Origin: G963663315 sp965116335
GTDB taxonomy: Bacteria; Pseudomonadota; Gammaproteobacteria; Arenicellales; Poriferihabitantaceae
Direction: 5' to 3'
Assembly (NCBI GenBank): GCA_965116335.1
Contig: OZ220677.1
Location: forward strand, 1,674,001 to 1,738,000
DNA: 64,000 bases
A program made the translations under genes and the position numbers. This document shows positions 34,524 through 43,600 of the stretch, in pieces; the first letter of the stretch is position 1; every line of letters begins with the position of its first letter. Below the pieces are notes generated by a model. The model did no database searches. It was given only the letters and a program-made list of their open reading frames with translations, and had not been told where the DNA came from.

Positions 34524-35765
34524 ATGGGACCAATAACACTCTTCGATAAGTCGTTTTTGCAGTCGCTCAGCCTGGATGAAGCAGTCTGGTTTGACGCGTT
34601 CTTCATACCTGTGATATGTCCAATATTCTACGTGGAGACATTGGCAAACCTCGCAAAAGTACAAACCAACCGCACAGCCGATAAAGAGGTGAGGATAATT
34701 GCTGAAAAGACACCGGAATTGTTCGGGAGTCCTTGTTTATTTCACAAACGATTGGCCACGATGAGCCTACTTGGGTATGACGTTCCCATGGATGGTCGTA
34801 TTCCTCGGCCGGAAGAACGATACGTTACAGATGGTGTTCAAACTAGCGTCGTGTACGATGAAAGCCCGGAAATGAAGGCATTCAGAAGCTGGCAGGACCA
34901 ACAGTTCCGTGAGGTAGAACGCTCTTTCGCCACGGTCTGGAGAAAGGTCCTGAAAGAGGCAGATTTAAACAAAATTTCCGAGGGCCTTCGTAGGCTTGGC
35001 ATGGATGGGAAAAGTTGCACCTCTCATGAACAAGCCAAATTAATGGCACAGGCAGTCGTGGATAGTTACAGTAATTCCTCTGATCAGCTTGAAATGGCGG
35101 TGCAGTTCTTTGATATAGAGCCGAAAAATTATACTACACTGTTAGAAAGGTGGAGAGCTTTCGGTCAACCAGCACTTTCTGCGTTCGCACCATATGCGGC
35201 GTACGTGCTCACTGTTGAGATATTTTTCCACATTTCGATTGCAGCAAATTTGATATCGGCTGAGCGCCCATCAAATCTCACTGATATCGCATATCTGTTC
35301 TACCTGCCGTTTTGTATGATGTTTGTTTCCAACGATAAGTTGCACCGCCGAACTGCCAAGTTGTTTTTAAGGCCGGACCAAAAGTTTGTATGGGGGTCCG
35401 ACCTAAAAGCTGATTTGAAAAAGCTAAACACACATTACTTGACCCTGCCGAAAAAGGAGCGGGATCAGGGTGTTATGCAGATAGCCAGGCATCCTCCGAT
35501 TGAGGGTGAATATCTCACAACCACACTTTGGCGCAAATGGATGTCGGCAGCAGCGTTTTCGGAACGCGATCACTCGGAACCAATGGAGTCTGGGAAACTG
35601 CTTGAACGACTTAGGTCTCTCACAGAAGGCGAAACGTTATCCGACTCACAAATTACCGAGACTGGTGCGGAACCAGAATTAATGATTATTAAGCGGCATG
35701 TATGCCGACAAAAGGGGTCTTGGTATCTCGTCCCAAAAGACTTGCCTGATCCAGTTAATGAATGA
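34524..35765 (+). CDS. unknown protein with PIN-like acidic layout
   Basis: 413 residues, family not recognised. LFDKSFLQSLSLDEA (Asp8), ICPIFYVETLANL (Glu38), NLTDIAYLFYLPFC (Asp254) and MFVSNDKLHRR (Asp271) give the spacing of acidic residues and hydrophobic strands seen in PIN-domain nucleases, with a long helical insertion between. If correct, it may be an RNase. GGGAG lies directly against the ATG, so the exact start is uncertain. AT-rich and followed by a second unknown gene on the same strand. Confidence 0.6.
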   Translation: MGPITLFDKSFLQSLSLDEAVWFDAFFIPVICPIFYVETLANLAKVQTNRTADKEVRIIAEKTPELFGSPCLFHKRLATMSLLGYDVPMDGRIPRPEERYVTDGVQTSVVYDESPEMKAFRSWQDQQFREVERSFATVWRKVLKEADLNKISEGLRRLGMDGKSCTSHEQAKLMAQAVVDSYSNSSDQLEMAVQFFDIEPKNYTTLLERWRAFGQPALSAFAPYAAYVLTVEIFFHISIAANLISAERPSNLTDIAYLFYLPFCMMFVSNDKLHRRTAKLFLRPDQKFVWGSDLKADLKKLNTHYLTLPKKERDQGVMQIARHPPIEGEYLTTTLWRKWMSAAAFSERDHSEPMESGKLLERLRSLTEGETLSDSQITETGAEPELMIIKRHVCRQKGSWYLVPKDLPDPVNE

Positions 35766-35890
35766 GTGGGTATAGGTGCCGTGATGGTGACGAACGTTCA
35801 GGTGCTAACCCAACCCTCCATATGCTTAAATTCGACGACCCCTTGTATTTTTATTATCGTAGATGCCGAAGTATCAACAGATTGTAAGAG

Positions 35891-36637
35891 ATGGATCAGA
35901 ATTATGAACAGATATTGACGCATCTGGAACGAGCCGTTAATTTATTGGCAAGGCAAGTTCCTGGACCGAAGTTGATAGATTTCGGGGATTTCCGTGCATT
36001 TCGTTATGAAGAGAAGACAATTTATCAAGCAATCGTCCAAAAGCTAGCCCGCATGGTAAGCACGCTTGATGCTGCACGCCTTCTGCTCAACAACGGTTTC
36101 GTACAGGAGCAAGCCTCCCTACAGAGAATTCTGGGCGAAATTCAGGAGGATATATCCTTTCTCTCCTATGGAGTTCTTCAAGATGATCATCAATCTTCGC
36201 TACATTGTAGATATTTAGAGGCATTTTTTGAAGAGGAATTTGATGCGGATACGGCCATTGAATCGACTCAGAAGCGACCGATGATATCCCGACAGAGAAT
36301 ACAAGCGTATTTAGCTCGCACTAAATTCTCTGACGACGACCCGAGCACTGGAAAAGAGTTACTTCGAACTCATCACAGGATGTATTCAGGATATGTGCAT
36401 GCTGCGTCGCCCCATATAATGGATATGTACGGAGGAAACCCTGGTCAATTTCATATGCGCGGTATGCTGGAACATCCCGCTTATAACGAATACAAACAGG
36501 ATCTTTGGAATTACTTTTACAGAGGTATCGTCTTGTGCTCGTTCGTTGCCGAAGCATTTGGTAATAAAAACCTCTTTAAAGAACTCCTGTTTCTCTCTGA
36601 AGTATTCTCTGCAACCAAACAAAACTCCCCGAACTAA
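35891..36637 (+). CDS. unknown helical protein, partner of the PIN-like gene
   Basis: 248 residues, predominantly alpha-helical, no signal peptide or membrane segment. Segments LARMVSTLDAARLLLNNGFVQ and RTHHRMYSGYVHAASPHIMDMYGG are reminiscent of HEPN/DUF5677-type proteins, but the resemblance is weak. It lies 125 bases after the PIN-like gene, same strand and similar AT-rich base use, so a two-gene accessory module is plausible. Function unknown. Confidence 0.6.
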   Translation: MDQNYEQILTHLERAVNLLARQVPGPKLIDFGDFRAFRYEEKTIYQAIVQKLARMVSTLDAARLLLNNGFVQEQASLQRILGEIQEDISFLSYGVLQDDHQSSLHCRYLEAFFEEEFDADTAIESTQKRPMISRQRIQAYLARTKFSDDDPSTGKELLRTHHRMYSGYVHAASPHIMDMYGGNPGQFHMRGMLEHPAYNEYKQDLWNYFYRGIVLCSFVAEAFGNKNLFKELLFLSEVFSATKQNSPN

Positions 36638-36748
36638 TAGCCCTGTCTTCGTCATCATCCCCCACCATAGCCTGAATCTAAAATCCCCCGTACAATCCTT
36701 GATTCATAATCAAATCCAGTACCAAAGGGGGTGGGTCCATACACTCGC

Positions 36749-36777
36749 TTGTAATCGTATGGTGAAACCACTATAAT
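36749..36777 (+). promoter_or_regulatory. sigma-70 promoter giving a probably leaderless toxin mRNA
   Basis: TTGTAA, 17 bases, TATAAT. The -10 ends only 5 bases before the toxin ATG, so transcription should start at or within one base of the start codon. Confidence 0.65.
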
Positions 36778-36782
36778 CTGGT

Positions 36783-37148
36783 ATGACTAATGAGACACTG
36801 AAACCTGTCGAGTGGGTGGGTTCGAGCAAAGAGGACCTGAAGAAATTCCCGGACTCCGTGCAGGACCGGGTGGGCTTTGCGGTGTATCAAGCCCAGATTG
36901 GCCTCAGGCACCGAGATGCCAAACCTCTCACCGGATTAGGTTCCGGTGTCGTGGAAGTGGTCTCAAGATATGACGGGGATACTTATCGGGCTATATATAC
37001 GATCCGATTCAAGTCAGCCGTTTATGTTTTGCATGCTTTTCAAAAGAAGGCCAAGCGAGGCATTAAAACACCGAAATCGGAGATTGATTTGATCAAACAC
37101 AGGTTGAGAGTGGCTGAACAGCACCACAGAAATATCTATGAAGAATAG
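36783..37148 (+). CDS. RelE-like toxin, phage Gp49/HigB type
   Basis: 121 residues. KPVEWVGSSKEDLKKFPDSVQ, RVGFAVYQAQIGLRHRDAKPL, TGLGSGVVEVVSRYDGDTYRAIYTIRF, YVLHAFQKKAKRGIKTP: the Gp49-like toxin pattern, predicted mRNA interferase. The antitoxin gene follows 3 bases later. A damaged copy lies at 30592-30800. The mRNA is probably leaderless. Confidence 0.92.
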   Translation: MTNETLKPVEWVGSSKEDLKKFPDSVQDRVGFAVYQAQIGLRHRDAKPLTGLGSGVVEVVSRYDGDTYRAIYTIRFKSAVYVLHAFQKKAKRGIKTPKSEIDLIKHRLRVAEQHHRNIYEE

Positions 37149-37151
37149 TAA

Positions 37152-37478
37152 ATGAGCATAAAAGAGACAAAAATCGAACAGGGCAGTGGCAATGTATTTA
37201 AAGACCTTGGGCATCCTGATGCCGATGCACATCTGTTGAAGGCAGCACTGGTTACCCGTATTGATGGGATCATTCGCCAGCGCGGCCTCAAACAGGTCGA
37301 AGCAGCAAAGCTATTGGGGTTGTCTCAGCCTGATGTCTCGCGTCTGCTCCGAGGGAACTTTCGCGAATACTCCATGGAACGTCTGTTGCGTTTTCTGACA
37401 GTACTGGGACGTGACGTGGAAATCGTCATCCGGCGGTCCCGGTCACAGCAGGGCGGCAGTCTCAGCATCGAAACATAA
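37152..37478 (+). CDS. XRE-type antitoxin of the Gp49-like toxin
   Basis: 108 residues. N-terminal toxin-binding segment, then VTRIDGIIRQRGLKQVEAAKLLGLSQPDVSRLLRGNFREYSMERLLRFLTVLGRDVEIVI, a classic XRE helix-turn-helix with the extended strand of HigA2-like antitoxins. Toxin-first gene order as in higBA. Confidence 0.92.
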   Translation: MSIKETKIEQGSGNVFKDLGHPDADAHLLKAALVTRIDGIIRQRGLKQVEAAKLLGLSQPDVSRLLRGNFREYSMERLLRFLTVLGRDVEIVIRRSRSQQGGSLSIET

Positions 37479-37513
37479 GAACAGCGCAAATTTCATAACT
37501 TGCCCAAGATAGC

Positions 37514-37562
37514 TGAGTTTTGGCTGCTTACGACTTGCGCCTGGATATAGCCCCGATTTGAA
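37514..37562 (+). repeat. copy of the 3' end of the orphan HigA-like gene
   Basis: Identical over GTTTTGGCTGCTTACGACTT and onward through the stop to 32845-32892. A scar of a further module copy. Confidence 0.85.
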
Positions 37563-37638
37563 GGGGGGCCTGTCAGTTGTAGAAGTTCAGGCCTGATCTG
37601 ATATTGTTACCCAATCATGGATAAGCTCAGTACACTAA

Positions 37639-37851
37639 GGAAATATCCGGGCCTTCAACAGATTAGGCGACTACTCCTATGGTATCTATATATTTGGCTA
37701 TCCAATGCAACAGGCCATAGCACAATCAGCGCCAGACCTGCCATTGATTCCTTTCTTCGTTATCTCGTTTACCGCGACACTGTTATTGGCGTTCATGTCC
37801 TGGCGCTGGGTCGAAAAAGTTGCCCTTTCTTACAAATCACCAGTGGCATGA
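37639..37851 (+). pseudogene. C-terminal remnant of an acyltransferase-3 (OafA-like) gene
   Basis: In the frame of 37654 the bases encode FNRLGDYSYGIYIFGYPMQQ, then a final membrane segment and SWRWVEKVALSYK before a stop. This is the characteristic end of acyltransferase family 3 membrane enzymes that acylate surface glycans. No N-terminal part is present upstream. Confidence 0.7.
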
Positions 37852-37888
37852 CCACCGATTCTATTGGGCAAGATTCTGCCAATTCGGA

Positions 37889-38227
37889 TTACACATCTGT
37901 TGTCGCACGACTGAGTACTTCCTCGGCCCACTGGTTCAGACTCTTTCGTTCAAGCGCGGCTCTCACTGCGGCCTTGCGATGAACTTCGGGACTGATCCGG
38001 AACATGACTTGCCCGGAGTAAACTTTATTGGGCTTCTTTCCGATTCTGGCACAAGCTTCGAGGTAATCTTCCACCGCCTCATGGAAGGCTTCCTGCAGTC
38101 CGTCCACTGTGTCAGCGTGAAAACCCACAATATCCTGAATACCCGCGATTCTCCCTGTAAAAAGGAGATCATCGTCATCATAGTCGATACGAGCGGTATA
38201 GCCTTTGTAAGTCATGGTGTTCGTCAT
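37889..38227 (-). CDS. hicB: HicB-family antitoxin
   Basis: 112 residues. MTYKGYTARIDYDDDDLLFTGRI, the partial RNase H-like HicB fold, is followed by FHEAVEDYLEAC, and a C-terminal ribbon-helix-helix GQVMFRISPEVHRKAAVRAALER. ATG 38227 matches the family start and overlaps the stop of a toxin remnant. No intact HicA accompanies it. Confidence 0.85.
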   Translation of the reverse strand: MTNTMTYKGYTARIDYDDDDLLFTGRIAGIQDIVGFHADTVDGLQEAFHEAVEDYLEACARIGKKPNKVYSGQVMFRISPEVHRKAAVRAALERKSLNQWAEEVLSRATTDV

Positions 38228-38355
38228 GGCTTGACTCCGATCTGTTCCAGAAAACCCCGAGCATCTATCACCTGATAACGTTTCGCTTCTTTGGTGGGGT
38301 GTGGGCGATGAAATGTCGCAACCTTGACGCCAACCGAAGTCGGTCCTGGCGATGT
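38224..38355 (-). pseudogene. remnant of the toxin partner upstream of hicB
   Basis: Encodes VGVKVATFHRPHPTKEAKRY and QVIDARGFLEQIGVKP before a TGA overlapping the hicB ATG. It has the position of a HicA-type toxin, but the N-terminal double-stranded RNA-binding-like half is not in frame. Family assignment is tentative. Confidence 0.45.
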
Positions 38356-38490
38356 GGTGGTCGTGCCAGCAGGGTGCGCACAGCGAATTTGCAACGAGAC
38401 GGATAACGATTTGATCGTCTACTGCCTGTGCACGCCGCGTTTCACGCCCGATGTCTACCACGATTTCTTGCCGCCTCATGATGATCTTCT

Positions 38491-39402
38491 ATGAAAAGAA
38501 CCGGGGGCATTCAAGCAATCTGCCCGTCCATGGATTTCGAGCGTGCTATAATCAATAACCATGCCATCCGATTTTCCCAGACCGCCTTTATGACGCCGCT
38601 CTCGGCCAGACAGAAAAATTTCCTGTACAGCAATCTGGTATACGGCAAACTGCGTGTCTTTGCCAAGCCGTGCTATGACCTGATACTTGGCGCGATACTG
38701 CTGTTTGAGCGGATTATCGATTTTTGCGCGCCAAAAGATGATTCAGACATCAGCAACCTGACCATCATAATCAAAACATTTGAGCGGCACTATGCGGTAA
38801 CACGGTTAGTCAAAAGCATTAAACGTCGTTATCGACAAGCCAATATCCTGGTCGTCAATGACAGCAAAAACCCATCACAACTGGACGGGGTAGAAAATCT
38901 CATCATGCCCTACGATACCGGCATCTCGGCTGGCAGGAATGCAGCGCTGGATCGAATCCAGACCCGGTATCTCTTGCTGCTGGATGATGACTTTGTATTC
39001 AGCCGTCGCCAGAAACTTGGATGCCTGATTTCCCAGATGGAAGAACATGACAACATCGACATACTCGGTGGCAGGTGTATTGATCTTCCTTTTTATATCA
39101 TACACGGCTTTCAAGACACCCCGGTTCCCTCTCCTGCAGAACCCAAAACCCCGTTGGGCCGGATGATCGGCGAAAACGTGATAGTCGACAAGGTTCAGAA
39201 TTACTTTATTGCCCGTACCGAATCCATTCGCCGGGTGCGCTGGAACAATGACCTGAAGGTCTTGGAACACACCGAATTTTTTACCCGCGCACGCGGGCAG
39301 ATTACCACGGCCTACAGAGACGATATGCTGGTTCTCCATGCCAAAACGCCCTTTGACATTGCCTATCATCGTCACCGCTTTCGCACCCGGACGGCGGGTT
39401 GA
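38491..39402 (+). CDS. GT2-like glycosyltransferase with foreign 3' end
   Basis: 303 residues. GT-A fold: LTIIIKTFERHYAVTRLVKSI, ILVVNDSKNP, DTGISAGRNAALDRI and the metal site TRYLLLLDDDFVF, similar to beta-1,4-GalNAc-transferase-like enzymes. The start is uncertain; ATG 38590 (MTPLSARQ) is an alternative. The last codons RHRFRTRTAG diverge where a copy of the atl 5' end is joined; a second copy of the original tail lies near 50303-50335. Surface glycan role likely. Confidence 0.75.
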   Translation: MKRTGGIQAICPSMDFERAIINNHAIRFSQTAFMTPLSARQKNFLYSNLVYGKLRVFAKPCYDLILGAILLFERIIDFCAPKDDSDISNLTIIIKTFERHYAVTRLVKSIKRRYRQANILVVNDSKNPSQLDGVENLIMPYDTGISAGRNAALDRIQTRYLLLLDDDFVFSRRQKLGCLISQMEEHDNIDILGGRCIDLPFYIIHGFQDTPVPSPAEPKTPLGRMIGENVIVDKVQNYFIARTESIRRVRWNNDLKVLEHTEFFTRARGQITTAYRDDMLVLHAKTPFDIAYHRHRFRTRTAG

Positions 39403-39450
39403 ACCGTTCCGGGACAAAACCATCACCCCGATGACCCTATACAACACAAT
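39401..39450 (+). repeat. copy of the atl upstream region and start
   Basis: Matches 52521-52570 (GCCGTTCC, CAAAACC, CCCCGATGACCCTNTACAA), i.e. the first seven codons of the atl gene and its leader. Truncated after that. Confidence 0.8.
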
Positions 39451-39469
39451 GAGGATAGCGAACCGTTTT

Positions 39470-39986
39470 TCAGGACCTTCTATTTGCAAGAGGCCAATCG
39501 CAGTGATTGGCCTTGAACCGTTCGAGTAATTTGCGTTCAATCCGCTCAGGCTCGTCTCTGGAGCAACACCACATCCAGACCTGTGCATTGCCAATCTCTT
39601 GCAGTTGCCAGAGCCACTCACCTCCTCTGTGGTTCTTCGCCTTACCCACTCCAAAACGTACCAGTTGACTCACACGCTTACGCAGACTGCCAGTCTTACC
39701 GCCTGCCTTGCCGATATAGAGAATGTCGGTCTGCCCGAAAGTCAGGATTCGATCCCTCTTATCGCAAAGTGATTTGGGACTGGCGGGATTGGCATGCTTC
39801 GCCATACCTGCATCTGAACTGAAAGAACAAGTCCTCCAACCAGTCAAGCAGACGGCATAGATGCCTGGAGAGTCCAGAAGGTCCCGCCATCGTCCGACCC
39901 TGTCTGCCCGCTCTCTCCAGCAAGCCGCCCAATTCGACAACTCTCGCCTCCTCACCCATAAATTGGTTGATGTCTGATGCTTCCAT
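39470..39986 (-). pseudogene. GIY-YIG nuclease-like gene, probably frameshifted
   Basis: The main frame encodes SPGIYAVCLTGW and DILYIGKAGGKTGSLRKRVSQL, the two GIY-YIG strands with the catalytic Arg, and ends with ERIERKLLERFKANHC containing the Glu. The plausible start MEASDINQFMGEEARVVELG (39986) is in another frame and would need a shift around 39890-39910. Either a shifted gene or one using an internal start at 39955. Confidence 0.6.
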
Positions 39987-40002
39987 TATCGTTCCTATCG
40001 TT

Positions 40003-40047
40003 TTAGATGGTGTCTGGATCCAAACACCATATCCAGCCTTCCCGGCT
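40003..40047 (-). pseudogene. tail of a DUF429-like gene
   Basis: Encodes EGWIWCLDPDTI then stop, matching the end of the DUF429 gene near 46880. Joined directly to the phd gene at TCCCGGC. Confidence 0.75.
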
Positions 40048-40306
40048 ATCCGTCGTCGAGATCCAGCACGCGGCGACTGAAAGCGGGACCGTTCCAGTCT
40101 TCCGGCCAGCCTTCCCCTTCCTCCGTGATGCCAAGACGTCGGCGCGCCGATTCCAATTTCTCAAAATCGACCCCGCCACGCTGATCACAGCGCACCAGTT
40201 CGACGGCTGGCTGGCCGTGCTTCGTGATAACAACACGCTCCCCGTAGCGGGCGGCGGCTACCAGTTCGGAGAGGCGCACTTTCGCCTCGCGTATGGCAAA
40301 TTCCAT
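40046..40306 (-). CDS. phd: Phd/YefM antitoxin, orphan copy
   Basis: 86 residues, about 90 percent identical to the copy at 48061-48321. MEFAIREAKVRLSELVAAARYGERVVITKHGQPAVELV is the Phd DNA-binding and dimer region; the acidic tail EGEGWPEDWNGPAFSRRVL would bind VapC. The toxin that should follow has been deleted, so this copy could act only as repressor or antitoxin in trans. Confidence 0.85.
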   Translation of the reverse strand: MEFAIREAKVRLSELVAAARYGERVVITKHGQPAVELVRCDQRGGVDFEKLESARRRLGITEEGEGWPEDWNGPAFSRRVLDLDDG

Positions 40307-40575
40307 GATGGATCGCTCCTGATTCTGGTTTGGTTGCCCCCAGTATGCCGTGATGGATTCTATCATTCAAGACCATTCGATCTGCAATTATACGGATTCG
40401 TCAAAAATTATCTGGAACCGAAACTATCCCCACAAACCGTTTATCATACATGGTCTTTTGAAAACTCATTCAGAAACCCCGCTTTGCTGGAAGACTTGCA
40501 GAAGCAGGGTTACTTTCACGACCGGGCCGTCAAAACGATTCTGCTACCCTGGGAGTCCTCTTTTCATCTCTGATT
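40307..40575. repeat. duplicated phd upstream region, copy 1
   Basis: About 260 bases nearly identical to 48322-48590, starting with the phd leader. A frame reading FVKNYLEPKLSPQTVYHTWS is conserved in both copies but matches no family I recognise. The remainder to 40633 shows nothing further. Confidence 0.85.
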
Positions 40576-40633
40576 AATTCTTCTGCCAAAGCAAGCCATC
40601 CGATGTACACAACTTGCGGTTGGAAGTAATGCC

Positions 40634-43600
40634 TCAACCCGCGACCACCTTTCCCGCCTGATAGAGCCACCCGGGCATTGGGCGCTCCAGTTTCCAGAGT
40701 ATTTTCATGGGTCGTTCCGATTCATGACTTCGGTAACTGGCACGGCCGAGGCAGTGGTACGGAAGGGTTTCGCCCCGGGCATCTTTTTTGCGTTCACGCA
40801 CGAACAGGATGACATTTGTGTTGCGGGCCGGTTGTTCGATGTACCGGCGTCCGGTAGGGGTATCGGGTGAGGCGGTGTTCTGCGACTCCCAGTGAAACAG
40901 TGTCGGCGAGATCGGGTAATCGGCATAGCGTGTCGAGGGCGAGTAGTCCCTGTCCGACTTCTCCAGCGTGACGAACAGAAGATCCGTCTGCGTCGCCTCG
41001 TCCCACAGCACTCCGCTCTGCGGAGAGACCAGCGCGCCATGCCTGTCGATGCGCCTGTATGCCGCCACGATCTCTCCGAGGGTATAGGTCGCGTGGCTTG
41101 CCAGGGGAACCTCACCGGTAGGATCGAGCGGTTGCGAGACCGTACGAATGCGATCGGCCAGGATTTCCAGAAGATCGCTGATCTCGCGATGCAACTCTGT
41201 AGATTCACAGATCCTTTCCAGGATCTGACCGGCCTCTTCGATCGACTGACGACGGCCACCCAGAATGGCAAACAACATGAGGCCCAGACGATGTTTACGG
41301 CCCTGGTGACCCGAAATCCGGTCGCAACGGCCCGTTTCCAGGATGTCTAGCCACGTTTTGATCCTCTCGTGATCGTCCAAGTGGATCAGCCGGCCGATGG
41401 CCTTTCGGAGAGGGTCATCTACAGCGGGCTGGCTGGCGCCCTGCTCGAACCCGGCCCGCCGGCGAAGTTCGGTAAAACAGTGTCCTGATCCGGGCCGTGC
41501 GTAGATTTCGTCGAGTTCGGCGCCAGCGTCACGCATGAAACCACCGAGTCGCGTATCGGGGCCAAGTGCACGCAAATCGTCGGCGAGGCGCGAGCGGGCG
41601 TTGTGCACCGCCGCTTTCAAGTTGCGAAGCACGGTTTCCTTGGCGATGCGGTCCAATTTGAGCGCACATCCCGGTGGCAGGAGCGGGAAATCGGCCTCGA
41701 CGGCGCTCCGAACCTGATGACGGGTGCCCCCTAGCAGAGCCCGATAGCGCACGTCGTAGCGGTACTCTTTCCGAACCTGGCCCACGAAGTCCAGGACGGT
41801 GAGAACCCGCTTCCCTTCAGCCCACCGCAACCCTCTTCCCAGCTGTTGGAGAAACACAGTAGCACTCTCGGTCGGTCGAAGCATGAGCACGGTGTCGACC
41901 TCGGGCAGGTCGACACCCTCGTTGAAGAGATCGACGGTGAAGACGGCGCGAAGCTCTCCTTGCCGCAGTCTGGTAAGCACCGCACGACGATCATTGCGTG
42001 GAGTGCTGGCATCGAGCGCCACTGCCGGGTATCCAAAACGAGCGAACTCATCTGCCATAAAGTGGGCATGACCAACACCCGCGCAGAACCCCAGCATGCG
42101 CATCTGGTGCGGATCCGTCACCAATTCCTCGACAGCCTGACGGATTCGAACGGCGCGAACGTTATCGCCCGTAAGCACGTTATTGAGTTCGCCTGGTGCA
42201 TATCGTCCGCGCTCAAAACGCACCGTCGAGAGATCCGTTGCGTCGTTCACCCCGAAATAGTGAAACGGGCAGAGCAGCCCCTGGTCGAGCGCATCCCAAA
42301 GTCGTGACTCTGACGCAATACGCCCATCAAACCACTTGAGCACTGACTTGCCGTCCGCACGCTCGGGCGTAGCGGTAAGCCCAAGAAGAATTTTCGGCTT
42401 CAGACACGACAGCAGGCGATCGTAGCTCGCAGCTGCCGCATGATGAAACTCGTCCACGATGACCACATCAAACCCGTCTGGCGCAATATCGTCGATGTGG
42501 TTGGCAAGAGACTGCACCGAGGCAAAGACGTTGCGACCCGTGTGCGGACGCTCTCCGCCAACCAGCAGCTCACCAAACCCCGGCTCGCGCAGGACAAGCT
42601 GGAAGACCTGCTGGCTTTGACGCAGTATCTCATCGCGGTGCGCGACGAAAAGCAGGGAATGACCCATACCCTGGTCGCGTAGCCGCTTGAAATCGAATGC
42701 CGCAATCCAGGTCTTGCCAGTACCGGTCGCTGCGACTACGAGATTGCGGTGATGCCCGCGCAGGCGCTCCGCTTCGAGCGCCTCAAGCACAACCGCCTGA
42801 TGAGGCTTCGGCGAGACGTCGACCAGCAAAGGCAGATCGGTGATGTCGTCGGGTGCACTACCGTTGCGCTGTCTCGAGAGCGCGCGATCGAGCCGATTGG
42901 TGTCACGTCCTGGCGTATAGTCCTCGAACTCGGGATCCTGCCAATACTGTTCGAAGGTCGCCTCAAATCGCTCGATGACCTCGGGGTTCTCGGCTGCGCT
43001 CACACGCACGTTCCATTCGAGGCCTTCGATCTGTGCCGTGTGGGTGAGATTCGACGAGCCGATATAGGCGGTGTGCATTCCGCTATGGCGGTGGAATAAC
43101 CATGCTTTAGCATGAAGCCGGGTCCGTGCGACCTCGTAAGAAACCTTTACTCGCGCGCCGAGATCGACCAGTGCATCCAGCGCCCGACGTTCGGTTGAAC
43201 CGGTATAGACACTTGCGATCACGCGCACCTGTGCTCCCTCCCGCACTCGTTCTTCAAGCTCAGAGCGGAACAGGCGCAACCCTGAATGACGCACGAACGC
43301 ACACAGGAGATCAATCCGATCGGCGCTTGGGATCTCCCGCGCAATCTCGCTCGCGATCTGGACATCGCGCCGCCCATTGACGAGAAGTCCAGTTCGTCGG
43401 AGGGAGAGCGTTGGGCGAGGGACCGGGGATGGCGTGCTACCAAGAACACGGCATCCGACAGCCTCCAGGAGCAAGCGTGCATCGTCTGCGACCCGATCGT
43501 CGGCCATCACGCCATGTTCGACGAGCAACTCCACCAATCGGTTCGCGAGAGCGATCTGGTTGGTGGACTGAGCACCTTCTTCTCCAGAAATCCCCTCGAG

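Noticed and set aside
37617..37982. 121-codon plus-strand frame
   Set aside because: The acyltransferase scar in the same bases is in a different frame with clear family sequence; this frame is a chance reading.
41846..42307. Plus-strand frames within the helicase gene
   Set aside because: Antisense shadows; the helicase motifs on the minus strand are unambiguous.
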